Assembly: GCA_051453625.1 (NCBI GenBank)
Contig: JBOZIK010000001.1
Location: 38,586,724-38,650,723 of the forward strand
Reading direction: 5' to 3'
Length of the DNA: 64,000 bases
From: Welwitschia mirabilis
Taxonomy: Eukaryota; Gnetophyta; Gnetopsida; Welwitschiales
Part shown: piece after piece, positions 1 through 12,535 of the stretch
Layout of the letters: every line of letters begins with the position of its first letter
Numbering within the stretch: the first letter of the stretch is position 1
The notes under the pieces: generated by a model
Database searches by the model: none
What the model was told of the DNA's origin: nothing
What the model saw: only the letters and a program-made list of their open reading frames with translations
Position numbers and translations under genes: made by a program

Positions 1-590
1 ATTGATGCATGAGCTATTTCCAACACTATTTTAGTAGGTTTAATTCTCCCTCATAATCCAATCTTTTTACAAATGTGCAAAGGCATAATATTGATACTTG
101 ATCTTATGTTTATTAGAGATTTTTTAATTTTCTTATTTCCTTCTAAAATAACACCATTAATGGTTGTTCTTAGATCTTGAAACTTACGACATTTTTTAGA
201 AACTAAGTTGGAGAGAGATCGTGCAATGAATACTTTACTTGGAATTATTCTCTTTTGTTTTCTTCTTACTAAGTCCTTCCAAATTTTGTTGTTCTTGGAG
301 TTGTCTTGAAGGATCTTCTAAAAGGATAGGTTAATATTAATATCATTCGTACTTGCTTTTAAACACTCATCATAAATTAGATTATTATTTAATCTTTCTA
401 CTTAAGGGGTAGTCTTCTCCTTTAAATGTTGGTTGTTGTTGTTGGATTTAGAGTTGAGAGTAGGAGGAAATTTTAGAATTTAAATATCATCTTTTTGAAG
501 TTTTTCCTTTTCTTTATGGATAGAAGTTGAAGGTTTCTTGTGAGGAGTAGTATTATGTCCACTTCTAGTTACTAATTTCTAATCTTTCTT
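1..590 (-). pseudogene. GypA2 protease and end-of-gag linker, decayed
   Basis: Read on the minus strand, about 215 to 1 matches the start of a Ty3/gypsy aspartic protease: the usual active-site block (A-LLDLGAS-N-MP) appears as SLINIRSSINIMPL, followed by the usual HICKKIGL and GRIKPTKIVLEIA segments. The catalytic Asp is Asn and the Gly is Arg, and a stop separates the two segments, so it cannot be active. The part from about 216 to 560 resembles the gag-protease linker of GypA3 at 53860-54221. The reading frame leaves the window at base 1, so RT and integrase of this element should lie to the left. The lineage call is inference from the gag and primer site further right. Confidence 0.72.
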
Positions 591-1371
591 NNNNNNNNNN
601 NNNNNNNNNNNNNNNNNNNNNNNNNNNNNNNNNNNNNNNNNNNNNNNNNNNNNNNNNNNNNNNNNNNNNNNNNNNNNNNNNNNNNNNNNNNNNNNNNNNN
701 NNNNNNNNNNNNNNNNNNNNNNNNNNNNNNNNNNNNNNNNNNNNNNNNNNNNNNNNNNNNNNNNNNNNNNNNNNNNNNNNNNNNNNNNNNNNNNNNNNNN
801 NNNNNNNNNNNNNNNNNNNNNNNNNNNNNNNNNNNNNNNNNNNNNNNNNNNNNNNNNNNNNNNNNNNNNNNNNNNNNNNNNNNNNNNNNNNNNNNNNNNN
901 NNNNNNNNNNNNNNNNNNNNNNNNNNNNNNNNNNNNNNNNNNNNNNNNNNNNNNNNNNNNNNNNNNNNNNNNNNNNNNNNNNNNNNNNNNNNNNNNNNNN
1001 NNNNNNNNNNNNNNNNNNNNNNNNNNNNNNNNNNNNNNNNNNNNNNNNNNNNNNNNNNNNNNNNNNNNNNNNNNNNNNNNNNNNNNNNNNNNNNNNNNNN
1101 NNNNNNNNNNNNNNNNNNNNNNNNNNNNNNNNNNNNNNNNNNNNNNNNNNNNNNNNNNNNNNNNNNNNNNNNNNNNNNNNNNNNNNNNNNNNNNNNNNNN
1201 NNNNNNNNNNNNNNNNNNNNNNNNNNNNNNNNNNNNNNNNNNNNNNNNNNNNNNNNNNNNNNNNNNNNNNNNNNNNNNNNNNNNNNNNNNNNNNNNNNNN
1301 NNNNNNNNNNNNNNNNNNNNNNNNNNNNNNNNNNNNNNNNNNNNNNNNNNNNNNNNNNNNNNNNNNNNNNN
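591..1371. other. Assembly gap inside GypA2
   Basis: Run of N. By position it should hold part of the gag-protease linker of GypA2. Confidence 0.95.
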
Positions 1372-1899
1372 AGTTTTTATTTTGATTTTCTAAGATTTTA
1401 TTAATGGTATCTTATGTCTTTTTGGGTTCCTCCATTATCTCTCTATAAGGATCATTTTTATTATAGCTAAAAAAATTGGGATGAGAGTTCTGACCTTTAT
1501 ATTTATTGTCAACTAAAGGTTGGAAAGATATTAAAGATCCATTATTTCTTGATTTATATTGTTGATTACCTTCAAAGTTGTTTAAACTTTAATTGAATGC
1601 ATAAACTACATTAAATATGGCCTCTCTACAAGTTGATAAAGCTGGGCATTCCTTGGTAGAGTGATAGTTTTCATCATATATTTCATAATGGCTGAGTTAA
1701 TTTAGACAATTTTCATTAGTTAAAGCTTTTTTGTAACTCTCCAATGTACTAGTAAGATCACTAATAAGGGTGTTAACCTTTGATTGTTCTTCTTCATGTT
1801 GCACTTTTTCCGAGTCTCTAAGCATTTCACCTATAGCTCTAGTATCTTTACATATAATTTTTGGTCAATTTTGACTTCTTTCTACAAGGTCTTCTAATA
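1372..1899 (-). pseudogene. GypA2 gag C-terminal half, second copy
   Basis: This stretch repeats 2016-2540 at clearly less than full identity (roughly 85% by eye). On the minus strand it carries the zinc-knuckle segment with both leading cysteines changed to tyrosine (YEIYDENYHSTKEC in place of CKICNESYHSTKEC) and stops in the flanking gag. It ends at a 100-N gap that separates it from its better preserved twin. Either gag was partly duplicated in tandem or two related copies were scaffolded side by side. Confidence 0.7.
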
Positions 1900-1999
1900 N
1901 NNNNNNNNNNNNNNNNNNNNNNNNNNNNNNNNNNNNNNNNNNNNNNNNNNNNNNNNNNNNNNNNNNNNNNNNNNNNNNNNNNNNNNNNNNNNNNNNNNN

Positions 2000-3390
2000 G
2001 TCAATCAAATTTTCTAAGCTTTTATTTTGATTTTCTAAGATTTCATTAGTGGTATCTTATGTCTTTTTGAGTTCCTCCATTATTTTTCTATAAGAATCAT
2101 TTTTATTATAGTTGAAAAAATTGAACTGAGATTTTTGACTTCTATATTTTTTGTCAAATGAAGATTGGAAATATTTTGAAGGTTCATTATTTCTTAGTAT
2201 ATATTGTTGGTTACCTTTAAACTTGTTTGGTATTTGATTGAATGTATAAACATCATTGAATATGGCCTTTCTACAAGTTGGTAAAGCTAGACATTCCTTA
2301 GTAGAGTGATAGCTTTCATTACATATTTTACAATGATTGAGTTGATTTAGCAATTTTGCATTAGCTAAATATTTTGTATAACTCTCTAATGTGCTAGTAA
2401 GATCACTAAGTAGGATGTTAATATTTGGTTGTTATTCTACATGTTACACTTTTGTTGAGTTTCTAAGAATTTCACCTATAGTTCTAATGTCTTTACATGT
2501 AGTTTTTGGTTAATTTTGACTTCTTTCTACAAGGTCTTCTAATAAGTTCCAAGCATTATCTAAGGTTAAATTAAGTAAATCTTTACCACATAAAAAATAT
2601 ATCATTTGTCTAGTTTGACTAGTTAATCCACTATAAAAGTGATTAATAAGTTCTTGTTTTTCAAACTCATTCACAAGGTTGAATGACATGATAATCAAGA
2701 ATCTTTCATATGTTGAGGAATAATCTTTGTGAGGGTATTGTTAAAAATTTATTACTTCTTTTCTTCTTATCCTCATAACTATATCATTCATGAGCTATTT
2801 GATAAAGACTTCTTTTACATGATTTCATAACTTAAGACTTCTATGTGGAATGGTTTTAAGCCAATTTTTTGCTTTTCCTTTCAAGGTAAATGGAAAGTTT
2901 ATTATTAGGTCCTATCTAAAATTTTATTTTTTTCATTTTCTAAAGTAAGGATTAATTGTTCAATTTTAGTTATGTGTTGGAATGGGTTTCTATTAGATTC
3001 TCCTAAAAAGGTAGGATAAGCATTCAAGTTTTTTAACTTTACATCATTTCCAAGGGATATGTCAAATGGGTTTTAAAATTTTCTCTTTTTATTGGCTAAA
3101 GTATCCTTTAAAGTAATATTTTAATTAGAGGATATTAACATTTTAAGTAAATATTTATTGGATGCCATAAAGGTAAGAGTATTAGGCAAAAGAGGAGAGG
3201 TGGGATTTTTAGTCAAACTTGGTTGATTTTCAGAAATTTTCAAAGACTTAAGAATATGTGAACAAAAAATAGTAAATGTAGAGTAATCATCTTGCTTAAT
3301 TAAAGAATTAAATTTTTCTTTCATACCTCGAGTTCTTGAACTCAAGTCCATTAAACCTTCTTTGATTACTTCGTCAAGAAAATGTTTTTC
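2000..3390 (-). pseudogene. GypA2 gag polyprotein, decayed
   Basis: Ty3/gypsy capsid-nucleocapsid gene read from about 3390 down to 2000. In order: an N-terminal piece (3351-3121), the core gag domain (2698-2510) with the typical LINHFYSGLTSQTRQM run and a following LLNLTLDNAWNLLEDL helix, and a CX2CX4HX4C zinc knuckle (CKICNESYHSTKEC, about 2335-2290) followed by the TCRKAIFNDVYTFN tail seen in all GypA copies. Frames change between pieces and stops interrupt them. Gag would build the virus-like particle in the cytoplasm. The gene lies directly downstream of the GypA2 leader and 5' LTR, as expected for a minus-strand element. Confidence 0.82.
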
Positions 3391-3918
3391 ACAAATGTAT
3401 TTGCCTTTACTGCTATTTACTATTACCCTATAATATTAATTTATGTTAAATAAACTTATTTACGTTCAAGTGGCATCAATCTATAGGGTCACTCAAAGGT
3501 GCAAGAAGTAGAATATACCAAATGAATGTGGCAATCACTCAGATCACACGAAGCACAAAGTGTAGGCTAAGTTTGTTGCAAATAATAATTAATGTGGTAA
3601 TCCCCAAGATTATAAAAATTAAGAGGGGTAGATCTAATAATTTACTAAATTGAAATTTAAATCCTTTAAATTAAAATTACACTTTAAAGTAAAGAAATAA
3701 AAATTACAATTTATAAGAAAGGAAATTAAAGTACACTCTAAATGGATAATCAAATAATTACTTGTGGACCAAGAGGTAATCAAAAAATTGTAATGATAAT
3801 ATTTAGTAATGATAATCTTTCTTTTCTCTTAAAATGAAATTTATTTCAAACAAACAAATTGAAATGAATTTAAAATACTTACTTGAGTAATGACAATTTT
3901 CCTTTTCTCTTGAAGTAT
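3391..3918 (-). other. GypA2 untranslated leader
   Basis: AT-rich DNA between the primer site and the first gag piece, in the position of the 5' leader. No coding sequence is seen. Confidence 0.55.
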
Positions 3919-3936
3919 TTCCTAGCAATGATGCCA
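3919..3936 (-). promoter_or_regulatory. GypA2 primer binding site (tRNA-Asp type)
   Basis: The plus strand matches 12 of 18 bases of the plant tRNA-Asp 3' end (TCCCCGGCAACGGCGCCA). All six mismatches are C-to-T or G-to-A transitions. It lies three bases (AAA) inside the LTR edge at 3940, the normal place, and fixes the element's orientation as minus. Confidence 0.75.
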
Positions 3937-3939
3937 AAA

Positions 3940-4997
3940 TGTTATGATGCATATTTATGCTTTTAATTCCAATATTTTAAAGTTTGAATTTAACTTGGAG
4001 CATCTGAAAATCTAATAATCTAATTTCATATAATACACATTTGTATATTGTGATAAACCGAAATGTCATACACTTAGATAAGACTTCTAAAAGAGAATTT
4101 GGAACATTGATTCAGAGAAATAAGAATAATATATTTTCTTTATAGAAAATAAAATTAAACAATGCAAAGAGGAAGATAGAATGCAATGCAATGTAATGAA
4201 ATGAAATAAAATATAATGAATGTAATTCTAATGTAATGACTTAATTAAACTTCCAACCTACTGTCACTTAGATTGGTCCTTATAATCTATTTTAATTATA
4301 AATTCATGTCATTTAAATTGAAATTAAGATAAACTATATGTAAGAACAATAAAACATTTGAAAATATTTTAATTCAATCAATATTTTTAATAATTAAATT
4401 AAATTACATCCACTTACGACAACAATTGCTCAATATAAGATTCACTGTCTAACACCAAGGTGATTCTTCTCATAAGTAAGATGGATCTCCTTGCCTTTAA
4501 AAATCTCCAATCATCATAATAATGTAGATGATAAAAGATGATTTTCAATAATATTTGAAAAGGTCTATTTATAGGTTAGGATAGGTCACTAAGGGATGTG
4601 AAACAAAGAGGTATAAGTTAGATCCACCCTTTTATAACAACTTAATTAATTTTACAAATCATTTTAACATCATCCACCGTGTCATCGCCACAATATAGAG
4701 GACAAAACCCCATCTACTAACTAATGCTTAGCACATGTCAAAAATGATGATTATCATTCTGATCATCATCCTCATGACTATCATCCTCTTTGTCATTTTT
4801 ATGACATGGATATAATGTCTTCATCACATTTCTTTGGTTCAACATTTTCCAAAAATGGCTTCTTGTATGAAAAATTATTGCATATTTTGATCTATATGGA
4901 ATCTTTATATAATTTGCATAAATCCTTAGAAAAACCTGTCAATAGGACCTAAAAATGTACTCCATAAGTGTACTAAATAGGTTAAGTTAGCATCACA
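3940..4997 (-). repeat. GypA2 5' LTR
   Basis: About 1.06 kb. On the minus strand it runs from TGTGATGCTAAC (4997) to ...CATAACA (3940), so it keeps TG...CA ends. A TATA-like CTATAAATAG on the minus strand lies near 4573-4564. It shares start, end and several internal blocks with the GypA3 LTRs and with the GypA1 3' LTR, including the TCATCC/GGATGA dyad motifs around 4670-4800. The left partner LTR is outside the window. Confidence 0.75.
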
Positions 4998-6612
4998 ATA
5001 ATGGTACCTTAGAAATTGGTTGGATTCCTAAGATCAATTTAATGCAAAACTCAACTTCCCAAAGTGGTGGCATTTCTAGGAATTCTATTGCAAATACATC
5101 AATATATTCTTAGACTATTGATTTATTATTTACTAAATTTTCTCCTTTCTTTAAGCTATTTGATTTTAGGTATAGCATAAAAACTAGTGATCCCCTCTTA
5201 ATTTATCTTTTTATATGCTTTGCATTAATTAAATTCTCCACTATCCATGCTTTATCATTTCTACTTTTCATAATTTATAAGTTCTCTATTCTATATTAAT
5301 AAATTCATACTCAAAATAATGTTGTTCTTTCCTAAGTTAATAGAAATTGATTAGATCTAAAAATATCCCTCACTTATAAATAATGTATAGTTTTGTACTT
5401 ACTAATTAACTTTGGACATGGATCCATTTACTAACTTTATAATCTTTCAATTAGAGTCTAATATAACTTTTCTCTTATAATAATTTTAGGAGATATAAAG
5501 TAATGTATTTCTTCATAATAAAATAAAATAATTACTACATTATTATAAAGTAAAGCCTTACCTGCTGTGACAAAGCTTTGAAATTGCATCCCTTGATTAT
5601 CTATTACTATTTGAAGTTATTCGATTAATTAAGGAATACTATTTGATCCTTGACGATTTTTTTTGTTATTGTTTAAGAAGGTCTCTATTATGTAACAGAA
5701 ATTCTCTTACATTATGATTTCCTTTAAAATAGTAGCATTAATATCCATTATACTAGTTTTAGTACTTATAGTAACTAAGCATTTTCTGGATGATAGATCT
5801 TTGAGTTTGATTACTTGCATAGCTTTAATTAAAAACATTCTAGTTTCTTTTGTATGAAGTCTCCTTTGACTAATTAAAATTTCTCTTTTTGCTATTACTG
5901 ATATTAACAGTATTTTTACTAAAATGCCAATTCTTATTTTGATAAGACATTTGTAATAAATTTTCCTTAAGTATATTCTTACATGGAGGAATTTTTTTTC
6001 TTAATTTCTTATTATCTCTACTAGTTTTAATTTGCTATCTTTGCCTTTTTTGTATCCTCTTCTAGACTCTTAAGTTAAAACATGAATACCTTGGTAGCAA
6101 CAAAATGAGGAAGACTATCAATAAAGAAATTTTACTTTAGCTTCTTCATCTAGATGTATATGTGACATATATCTTAATAATTATAAAAATTTCCACTCAT
6201 GAGATGCTATGGGCATAGTCTGGGCTTGTCTTAGATTGTAGATTTTTACAAACTTTTGGTAAATATAGAACTTGATAATGTACCTCTCCTTAAAGATGTA
6301 CTCAAATTTCCTTCATAAAAGTTTTAGATCTTCTAACTTGGTCATTTCCATTTTCCATCATAAATTAGCTTCTCTTTGTAACACATAAATAGCTAAAGAA
6401 GCCTTTTCATATTTATCATATCCTAAAGTACCTATAACCTTTCAACATTACTCAGCCATGATTTTGCTTTAGAAGGATCTAAATCTATTAAAAACTTTAG
6501 TGGATTTAGCTTAATAAACATTTGAATTAATTTCCTCAAACCCACTTTCTTGGTTTGATTGATATCATTGTTTACATATGAGTTTTAACCTTGATTTACT
6601 ATTTGTAATAAG
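4998..6612 (-). pseudogene. Chromo1 gag-protease-RT start, decayed gypsy polyprotein
   Basis: Read on the minus strand from 6612. About 6560-6050 is a retrotransposon gag domain: FLKLNPLKFL, then DLDPSKAKSWLSNVE, a Trp-Trp-Lys region, and an ASHEWKF block with LDEEAKVKF, in several frames. About 5500-5350 resembles the protease, with HYFISPKI where DSGATHSFIS is usual. About 5116-5003 is the start of reverse transcriptase: EYIDVFAIEF, then EMPPLWEVEFCI and GIQPISKVPL. Coding sequence stops exactly at the GypA2 LTR edge, so GypA2 inserted here. The RT motif and the iMet primer site at 8246-8259 suggest a plant chromovirus (Tekay/Del-like), but no chromodomain is in view. Stops are frequent. 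Confidence 0.75.
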
Positions 6613-7205
6613 NNNNNNNNNNNNNNNNNNNNNNNNNNNNNNNNNNNNNNNNNNNNNNNNNNNNNNNNNNNNNNNNNNNNNNNNNNNNNNNNNNNNNNNN
6701 NNNNNNNNNNNNNNNNNNNNNNNNNNNNNNNNNNNNNNNNNNNNNNNNNNNNNNNNNNNNNNNNNNNNNNNNNNNNNNNNNNNNNNNNNNNNNNNNNNNN
6801 NNNNNNNNNNNNNNNNNNNNNNNNNNNNNNNNNNNNNNNNNNNNNNNNNNNNNNNNNNNNNNNNNNNNNNNNNNNNNNNNNNNNNNNNNNNNNNNNNNNN
6901 NNNNNNNNNNNNNNNNNNNNNNNNNNNNNNNNNNNNNNNNNNNNNNNNNNNNNNNNNNNNNNNNNNNNNNNNNNNNNNNNNNNNNNNNNNNNNNNNNNNN
7001 NNNNNNNNNNNNNNNNNNNNNNNNNNNNNNNNNNNNNNNNNNNNNNNNNNNNNNNNNNNNNNNNNNNNNNNNNNNNNNNNNNNNNNNNNNNNNNNNNNNN
7101 NNNNNNNNNNNNNNNNNNNNNNNNNNNNNNNNNNNNNNNNNNNNNNNNNNNNNNNNNNNNNNNNNNNNNNNNNNNNNNNNNNNNNNNNNNNNNNNNNNNN
7201 NNNNN
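6613..7205. other. Assembly gap inside Chromo1
   Basis: Run of N. By position it should cover the start of the Chromo1 gag and part of its leader. Confidence 0.95.
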
Positions 7206-8245
7206 TATTAATTCTTTTGATGTTGATTGCTTGATGTAACTAATCTAAACTTAATATTTAACTAACAATGATGAGGCGTTTAAAAGAAGGGGGAATTTTG
7301 ATGAGATTACATTTGAAAATAAGATAGATATTATTAAATGTTAAACTTAGAAATATATTTATAATTTTAAGAAGGATATGGTTATTATTATAAGGTAACG
7401 GCTACTTATTTACATCTTAAACTATATAATCAAGTTTATCCCATTTATTTATTTTCAATAGATAAGGTTTATAAGTTATGAATATGGGTTTTGATTTTAA
7501 AGTTATGTGATCATATAATTTAGCATGAATAACTTGATTGGAGATTTGATTATTTCCAATGATATCTAATTAAAGGTATTATTTATATATTTATATTTCT
7601 TGTAAAAGATTAAACTCTTTAAAGAATCATATAACATCATTGTCCTAAATTCTTAAGATAATTTTAATTTTTCTAAGTGATTATTATCTATATCTATAAT
7701 GGAATAGAATCTTTAATGACTCAAATTCATCATCCTTTTTAGTTTTTTTAGGGATTTAGAATTATCATAAATATGTTTAGCATAATGATCATCTAGGGAT
7801 TGGGGTTATAATTAAACTTATGAATACTTTGGTAACTATGCCAAATATAATTAACTTCTAGGATTACTAAGATGCCAAGATTATCATTAGTATAATCTTT
7901 ATGATTATTGGGATTAATGTAAATGTAATTTGATATATATTTAGGAAGTGAAAAAATTATAGGTATAATGAAATTGAGGGCTATTAGGAGATAGGATTAA
8001 ATTCATGCTTTTCCAGGAGTCAGGGTTATCTTGAAATCTAGTATTATTAAGAATATAATTTATTTTACTCATGGTTTAATATTATTAGGGATATAACTAA
8101 CTTTATAACTATTAGGAAATAAGGTTATTATAGTTAAAAGTAACTTTATGATTATTAAGAATACAACTTATTAAAAATTAATTGGATTTATATTCTTATA
8201 AATTTATAAGTACTTAACATAAGTATTATTTAAGCCAACTTAGAG
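7206..8245 (-). other. Chromo1 untranslated leader
   Basis: AT-rich, no coding signal. The part 7780-8170 repeats loose variants of an ATTATTAGG / ATATAACTAACTTTAT theme, an old degenerate tandem array by eye. Confidence 0.5.
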
Positions 8246-8259
8246 CTCTAATACCAATT
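8246..8259 (-). promoter_or_regulatory. Chromo1 primer binding site (tRNA-iMet type)
   Basis: Minus strand reads TTGGTATTAGAGCTC next to the LTR edge. Apart from one C-to-T change it is the standard plant TGGTATCAGAGC site complementary to initiator Met tRNA. Confidence 0.8.
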
Positions 8260-11220
8260 TGTAACACCCTCTATTCACTTATCCTAATTAAGTATTATTT
8301 TTCCCTTTTTCTCTTGCTTCCTTTTTTAATATTATTATCTAATAGACACAGTGGAACTTAAAATTAGATTTTACTTATTCCTTTATTATAATTTCTATAT
8401 TTGAAGAAAAACAAATCATATTAAAATTATATATTTAGCTATAATCACTTTCTAAATTATTTTAGTTTATAAACAATAATGATGTCATAATTTTGTGTCC
8501 TCCATTTCTTCCTAGTTTTTTATCACATAAAGGATACTTTATGAATAGTTTAGGAGATGTAAACTTATTAAAAACATATATAAATAAGTTTAAGGATAAT
8601 ACCTAACCAATATAATAGGAGGTTACAACTCTAATTAATGGCATTCCAACTTGATATCTAGCCACCCGTTAGATGTGGGTCAGTTCTACTTTAGTTTCTA
8701 AGCTATGTAAGCATGGTTGGGCTCAACTCCACAGCCTTTCACTTCGCCTCGATATAGCAGACAAGGAAGTTGGTCATAGTAGGTTATAAGAGAAGTAGGT
8801 AGCATAACATAGCATTAGGTAGATTTTAACGTGATTGAGCTCTATGCCTTATGCACATATCTACTTTAATAAAGGTGACAAGAGGTACATGAGATAGATG
8901 CATGCTTACAAATGACCCCTGCTTCCTTGAAGCATCTTCGGATAGTATAACATGATCCACTAATGTGAAGGGCTTAAGATATTAAGGTGGAGTAAGTTTA
9001 CACATGGGTAGAAAATGAGAGTGGTGATCAAATTCATTTCCAAAATGGTATTATAAAAAGCATACAATGCAAACTACCTTGGTGATGAAATCTAAGTATG
9101 GATATGAACATTATTAAAATTATCTTGATTTAGTCTTGTTTAGTGAATACACCACATAAACGATTGGATACCATTCTAACTAATGTGAATATTTAATATA
9201 TTATTTACTTATTTATAATTATTCTAATCATTATTAAATTCATTTTATATAAACAACTAAAAAAACAAGCATGTAGGAACATCTCTAAATTCAATATTAC
9301 AATAATAAAAATTTAGATAAAGGAAATATTGTTTCTTTTCTATATAAATAAATGAAATATTATTTTATTTTTTAATAATAATAAAAATATTTAAAATGTA
9401 TCAAATTACATATTAACAATGTACTTAAAGAAACTAAAATATACCTAGAGCTTTGCCAATCCTAGAAACATCTTTCCATACTCATTTGACAATCTCCATG
9501 GATTGGTACAAAGGTAAACAAAAGAATGTATACCTCAAGCATAGTTATTAAAACATAAATCTTTATCCAAGATTCATATGACTATATTATAATTTAATAA
9601 GAAAAGTAATAAGCTACAAACTATTTATGTTACTTAAACTACTAAGATGGAAACTCTTACAAGCATACACATTCAAAGTAAGATAAAGGTAAAAGAAGTA
9701 TTTCTAGAAATAAAATACTATTTATATGTAATTTAACTTAAAATTACTAATATAAATATATTTTATATACTCAAATTACCTATAAAATTTCATTTAATAA
9801 TTTTTCTATAATTTAAAACAGTAATTGTAACATTTGTGGACTTTAAGGAGACATCATAGTCAAAAATTAGTAATTAATTAATTATGAAGCAAAAAATAAA
9901 TTATAGTAGTTTTTCATAATTTAGAAATAGAATAGGATACTCAAAATCTAACTTATACTATCTTTGACTTCTAAAATTATTATTTCTAAGGTTATCATTC
10001 AAGATTAAAAACTATCAAATTTGCTAAAATCACAGTCCTACTACTCTAGATTAAAAATGACGATAACTTTTAAAATACTTTGAGTTTTTAAATGATTCAA
10101 GATGTTTTAGAAATATTATTTAATTTCTTACAACTGAAGATGCTTAAGTTTGTAGAAATTTTAATAGACAGTTACAGCTTACTATTTTCTACATTTATTT
10201 TCTAAAATATTTTAACAAATAATTTTTTTAAAAAATAATTGCCTATTAGAAAAATTACCTTTTTTACATTTTGAAATTCATGACATAATCTTAAACTTAC
10301 AAAAAAAAATTTACTAATTTATACCTACTAATTAATAAACTATGATGTTTTTAATCCATGCCTCTATTTTGAAAATTTTTTTTTTGCCATAACAAAAATA
10401 TGAAAAAGTTTCTACAACTAGTTAGGTAATAAATTAGATCAATAAAATAATAGATATACTAATTAATTACTTACAAAATATTTTAACTAAGTACTAATTC
10501 TAATTATTGTAGAAAGAAAAATAAATCAATTCGAAAAAAAATAATTTACTATAAGCCTTAGGATTTCAATGAAAGAGTACTAGCCTAAAGAGATTTTTTA
10601 GGATTAGAATTTTTTCCTAATAAGATAGATCTAATGTATAATAGATAAATTTATAATATTAAAATAAACATGGATACCTAAATTTCTTTTCCCCCCACTT
10701 TATAGTAAACCCCCTGATCACTTAATCATAATCATTCATTAATAACCTCCATCACCAAGCACAAGAGACCCCTCATATCTCCCCAGTGTCTTGGTAATAA
10801 CCAATAGGAGGAAATAATATTTTATAAAATAATTGAATAAAAATCATAAAAAATTCCCTAGTGCAATATCATTCCCCTATAATCTTAAAAAGAGAGCATA
10901 TAGACAATAAGAGTAAAGAGCTGACTTAGAAAGATTAGTAAGTCCTTGATAGTTGAATATTAATGAAGATACAAGCTCAAGAGTTTCTTAGCTCTAAGCT
11001 TTTAATCTCTAAGATCCATAAGAAAGAGAATGGAAAAAGAGAGAGGAAAGCATTAAATGCACTTGTATGAAAAAACATAAAAAGTATCTCCTTTTACAAG
11101 AGAGGAAAGGATCTCTATATATAGATAAACAAAGGCACATAGCTCAAGATCATATGATTTAGAATTAATAAGTGGGATGAGTAATAAGTGATATTGGAGT
11201 ACAAAATGAGATCATATTTA
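8260..11220 (-). repeat. Chromo1 5' LTR, unusually long
   Basis: The inner edge is clear at 8260 (TGTAACACCC on the plus strand, so ...GGGTGTTACA on the minus). The outer edge is set only by where GypA1 coding sequence begins, near 11226, so it may be off or truncated. A minus-strand TATA box (CTATATATAGAGATCC) lies near 11125-11110, with the presumed RNA start and R region just after it. A block around 10661-10685 and neighbouring sequence match the plus-strand LTR remnant at 31577-33250, for example the shared GGATACCTAAAT / GTATCCATGTTTATT segment. The interior is very AT-rich with no coding signal. Confidence 0.55.
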
Positions 11221-11226
11221 TGACTT

Positions 11227-12178
11227 GTGCATCTAACTAGGTTGAGTAATCTTTTTACTTTAATTAGCAATATTAATTACATCCATCATAGGGACAATAG
11301 GCCTTTCTATCTTATCACTTTTTATCCTATCAATTCACCTATATATGTAAAAAGTGAGGCATATAAACCTATGAATACTAGGATCATCTATGCAATATCT
11401 GATAGTGAGTGGTTTAGCTCTTTAATATTAGTTCAAAAAAAGTGTGGGAAATGGAGAATGTGCATGCTTTTAAAAATCTTAATAAGGTTACTAAAAGAGA
11501 TCATTGTGCTTTACTCTTTCTTGATTAAGTATTTGATAGAATCTAAGGTTATGCTTGCTATTAATTTTTCAATGGATACCCTTTGGAATCTTTGCCTTTA
11601 AATGAACGGCTTTTAGACTTTGCAATGCCTTGAAACTTTTTAATGAGCAATGATGAAAATCATTTCTAACATGATAGAGGATTCTATTGAAATTTTTATG
11701 GATGACTTCTCCATATTTGATGAAACTTTTGAATAAATCATAGAAAGATTAGAGAAAGTCTTCAATAAATATATAGAAAGTGATCTACATTTGAGCTGGG
11801 AAAAAGGTTTTCTCCTTGTCAACAATGGAATTATTTTATATCATTACATTTCTAAGGAAGGAATTAAGATGGATGCTACAAAAGTTGGTATCATTAAAAA
11901 CCTTAGACCTTTAACCAATGTCAAACAAATTACATCATTTCTTAATCATGTTAATTTATATCATTATTTTATTTATAATTATGCTAAGGTTTATAAACAT
12001 CTTCATTCATTACTTGAAAAAGATGATAAATTTAATTGGAATCATTCATCTCAACTTGCATTTAATACACTTAAGGATAACATTTCTTTTAAGACTATTA
12101 TCATGGATCCCAATTGGACTAAAGAGTTTGAACACGTGTGATCTAAGCAACATTGTTATGGATGGGATTCTTGGCTAA
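11227..12178 (+). pseudogene. GypA1 reverse transcriptase, decayed
   Basis: RT of a Ty3/gypsy pol. Visible in order: the linker IHHRDNRPFY before the domain, YAISDSEWFSSLILVQKK (usually YPISDSEWVSPVQVVPKK), WRMC for the W-VCIDYR block, a damaged middle, IEIFMDDFSIFDETFE around 11680-11735 containing the catalytic Met-Asp-Asp, then WEKGFLL, GIILYHYISKEGIKMDATKV and SLLEKDDKFNW in the connection region. RT would copy element RNA to DNA in the particle. The best open pieces are 11227-11601 and 11791-12141. Stops such as TAA for Gln and frame changes show it is dead. Its beginning meets the Chromo1 LTR, so the upstream half of pol and gag are missing here. Confidence 0.85.
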
Positions 12179-12535
12179 AAATGTGAAAATAGTTTTAAAT
12201 TTATATCCTATCTTAGTAAAACTTTGTCGAAAGCCCAATCCAACTACACTACTACTGAAAGGGAATGCTTGCCATCATCTTTTGCCTTGATCATCTTTGA
12301 CAGTATCTTCTTGGTTTCCACATTCAATGTTTACATAGATCATGTAGCCATATGCTATCGTATGACTAATAAATATTCTAGTACTAGACTTATTAGGTGG
12401 ATCCTTCTCATGCAAGAATTTAATATCACTATTATCGATAAGGCTGAAAAACATAATAGCATTGTAGATCACCTATCTCGACTTTCTTGTTCTCGTGATG
12501 AACTTTTCATAAATAACTCCTTTCCAGATGAATAA
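12179..12535 (+). pseudogene. GypA1 RNase H, decayed
   Basis: Follows RT in the usual gypsy order. An open frame at 12224-12535 contains SKAQSNYTTTERECL (usual: A-KNYTTTEKELLAVV), VYIDHVAICYRMTNK (usual YTDHAALKYLL-KK), TRLIRWILLMQEFNITI and the end motif IVDHLSRL (usual VADHLSRL). These fit the RNase H domain that removes RNA from the RNA/DNA hybrid and its C-terminal tether to integrase. The Asp of the TDH motif is kept. The frame starts inside the domain, so this is a fragment and not a gene start. Confidence 0.83.

Noticed and set aside
6578-7234. Long frames across N runs (also at 25474, 48076, 56931 and others)
   Set aside because: They consist of unknown bases with a few real codons at each edge. 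No coding inference is possible.
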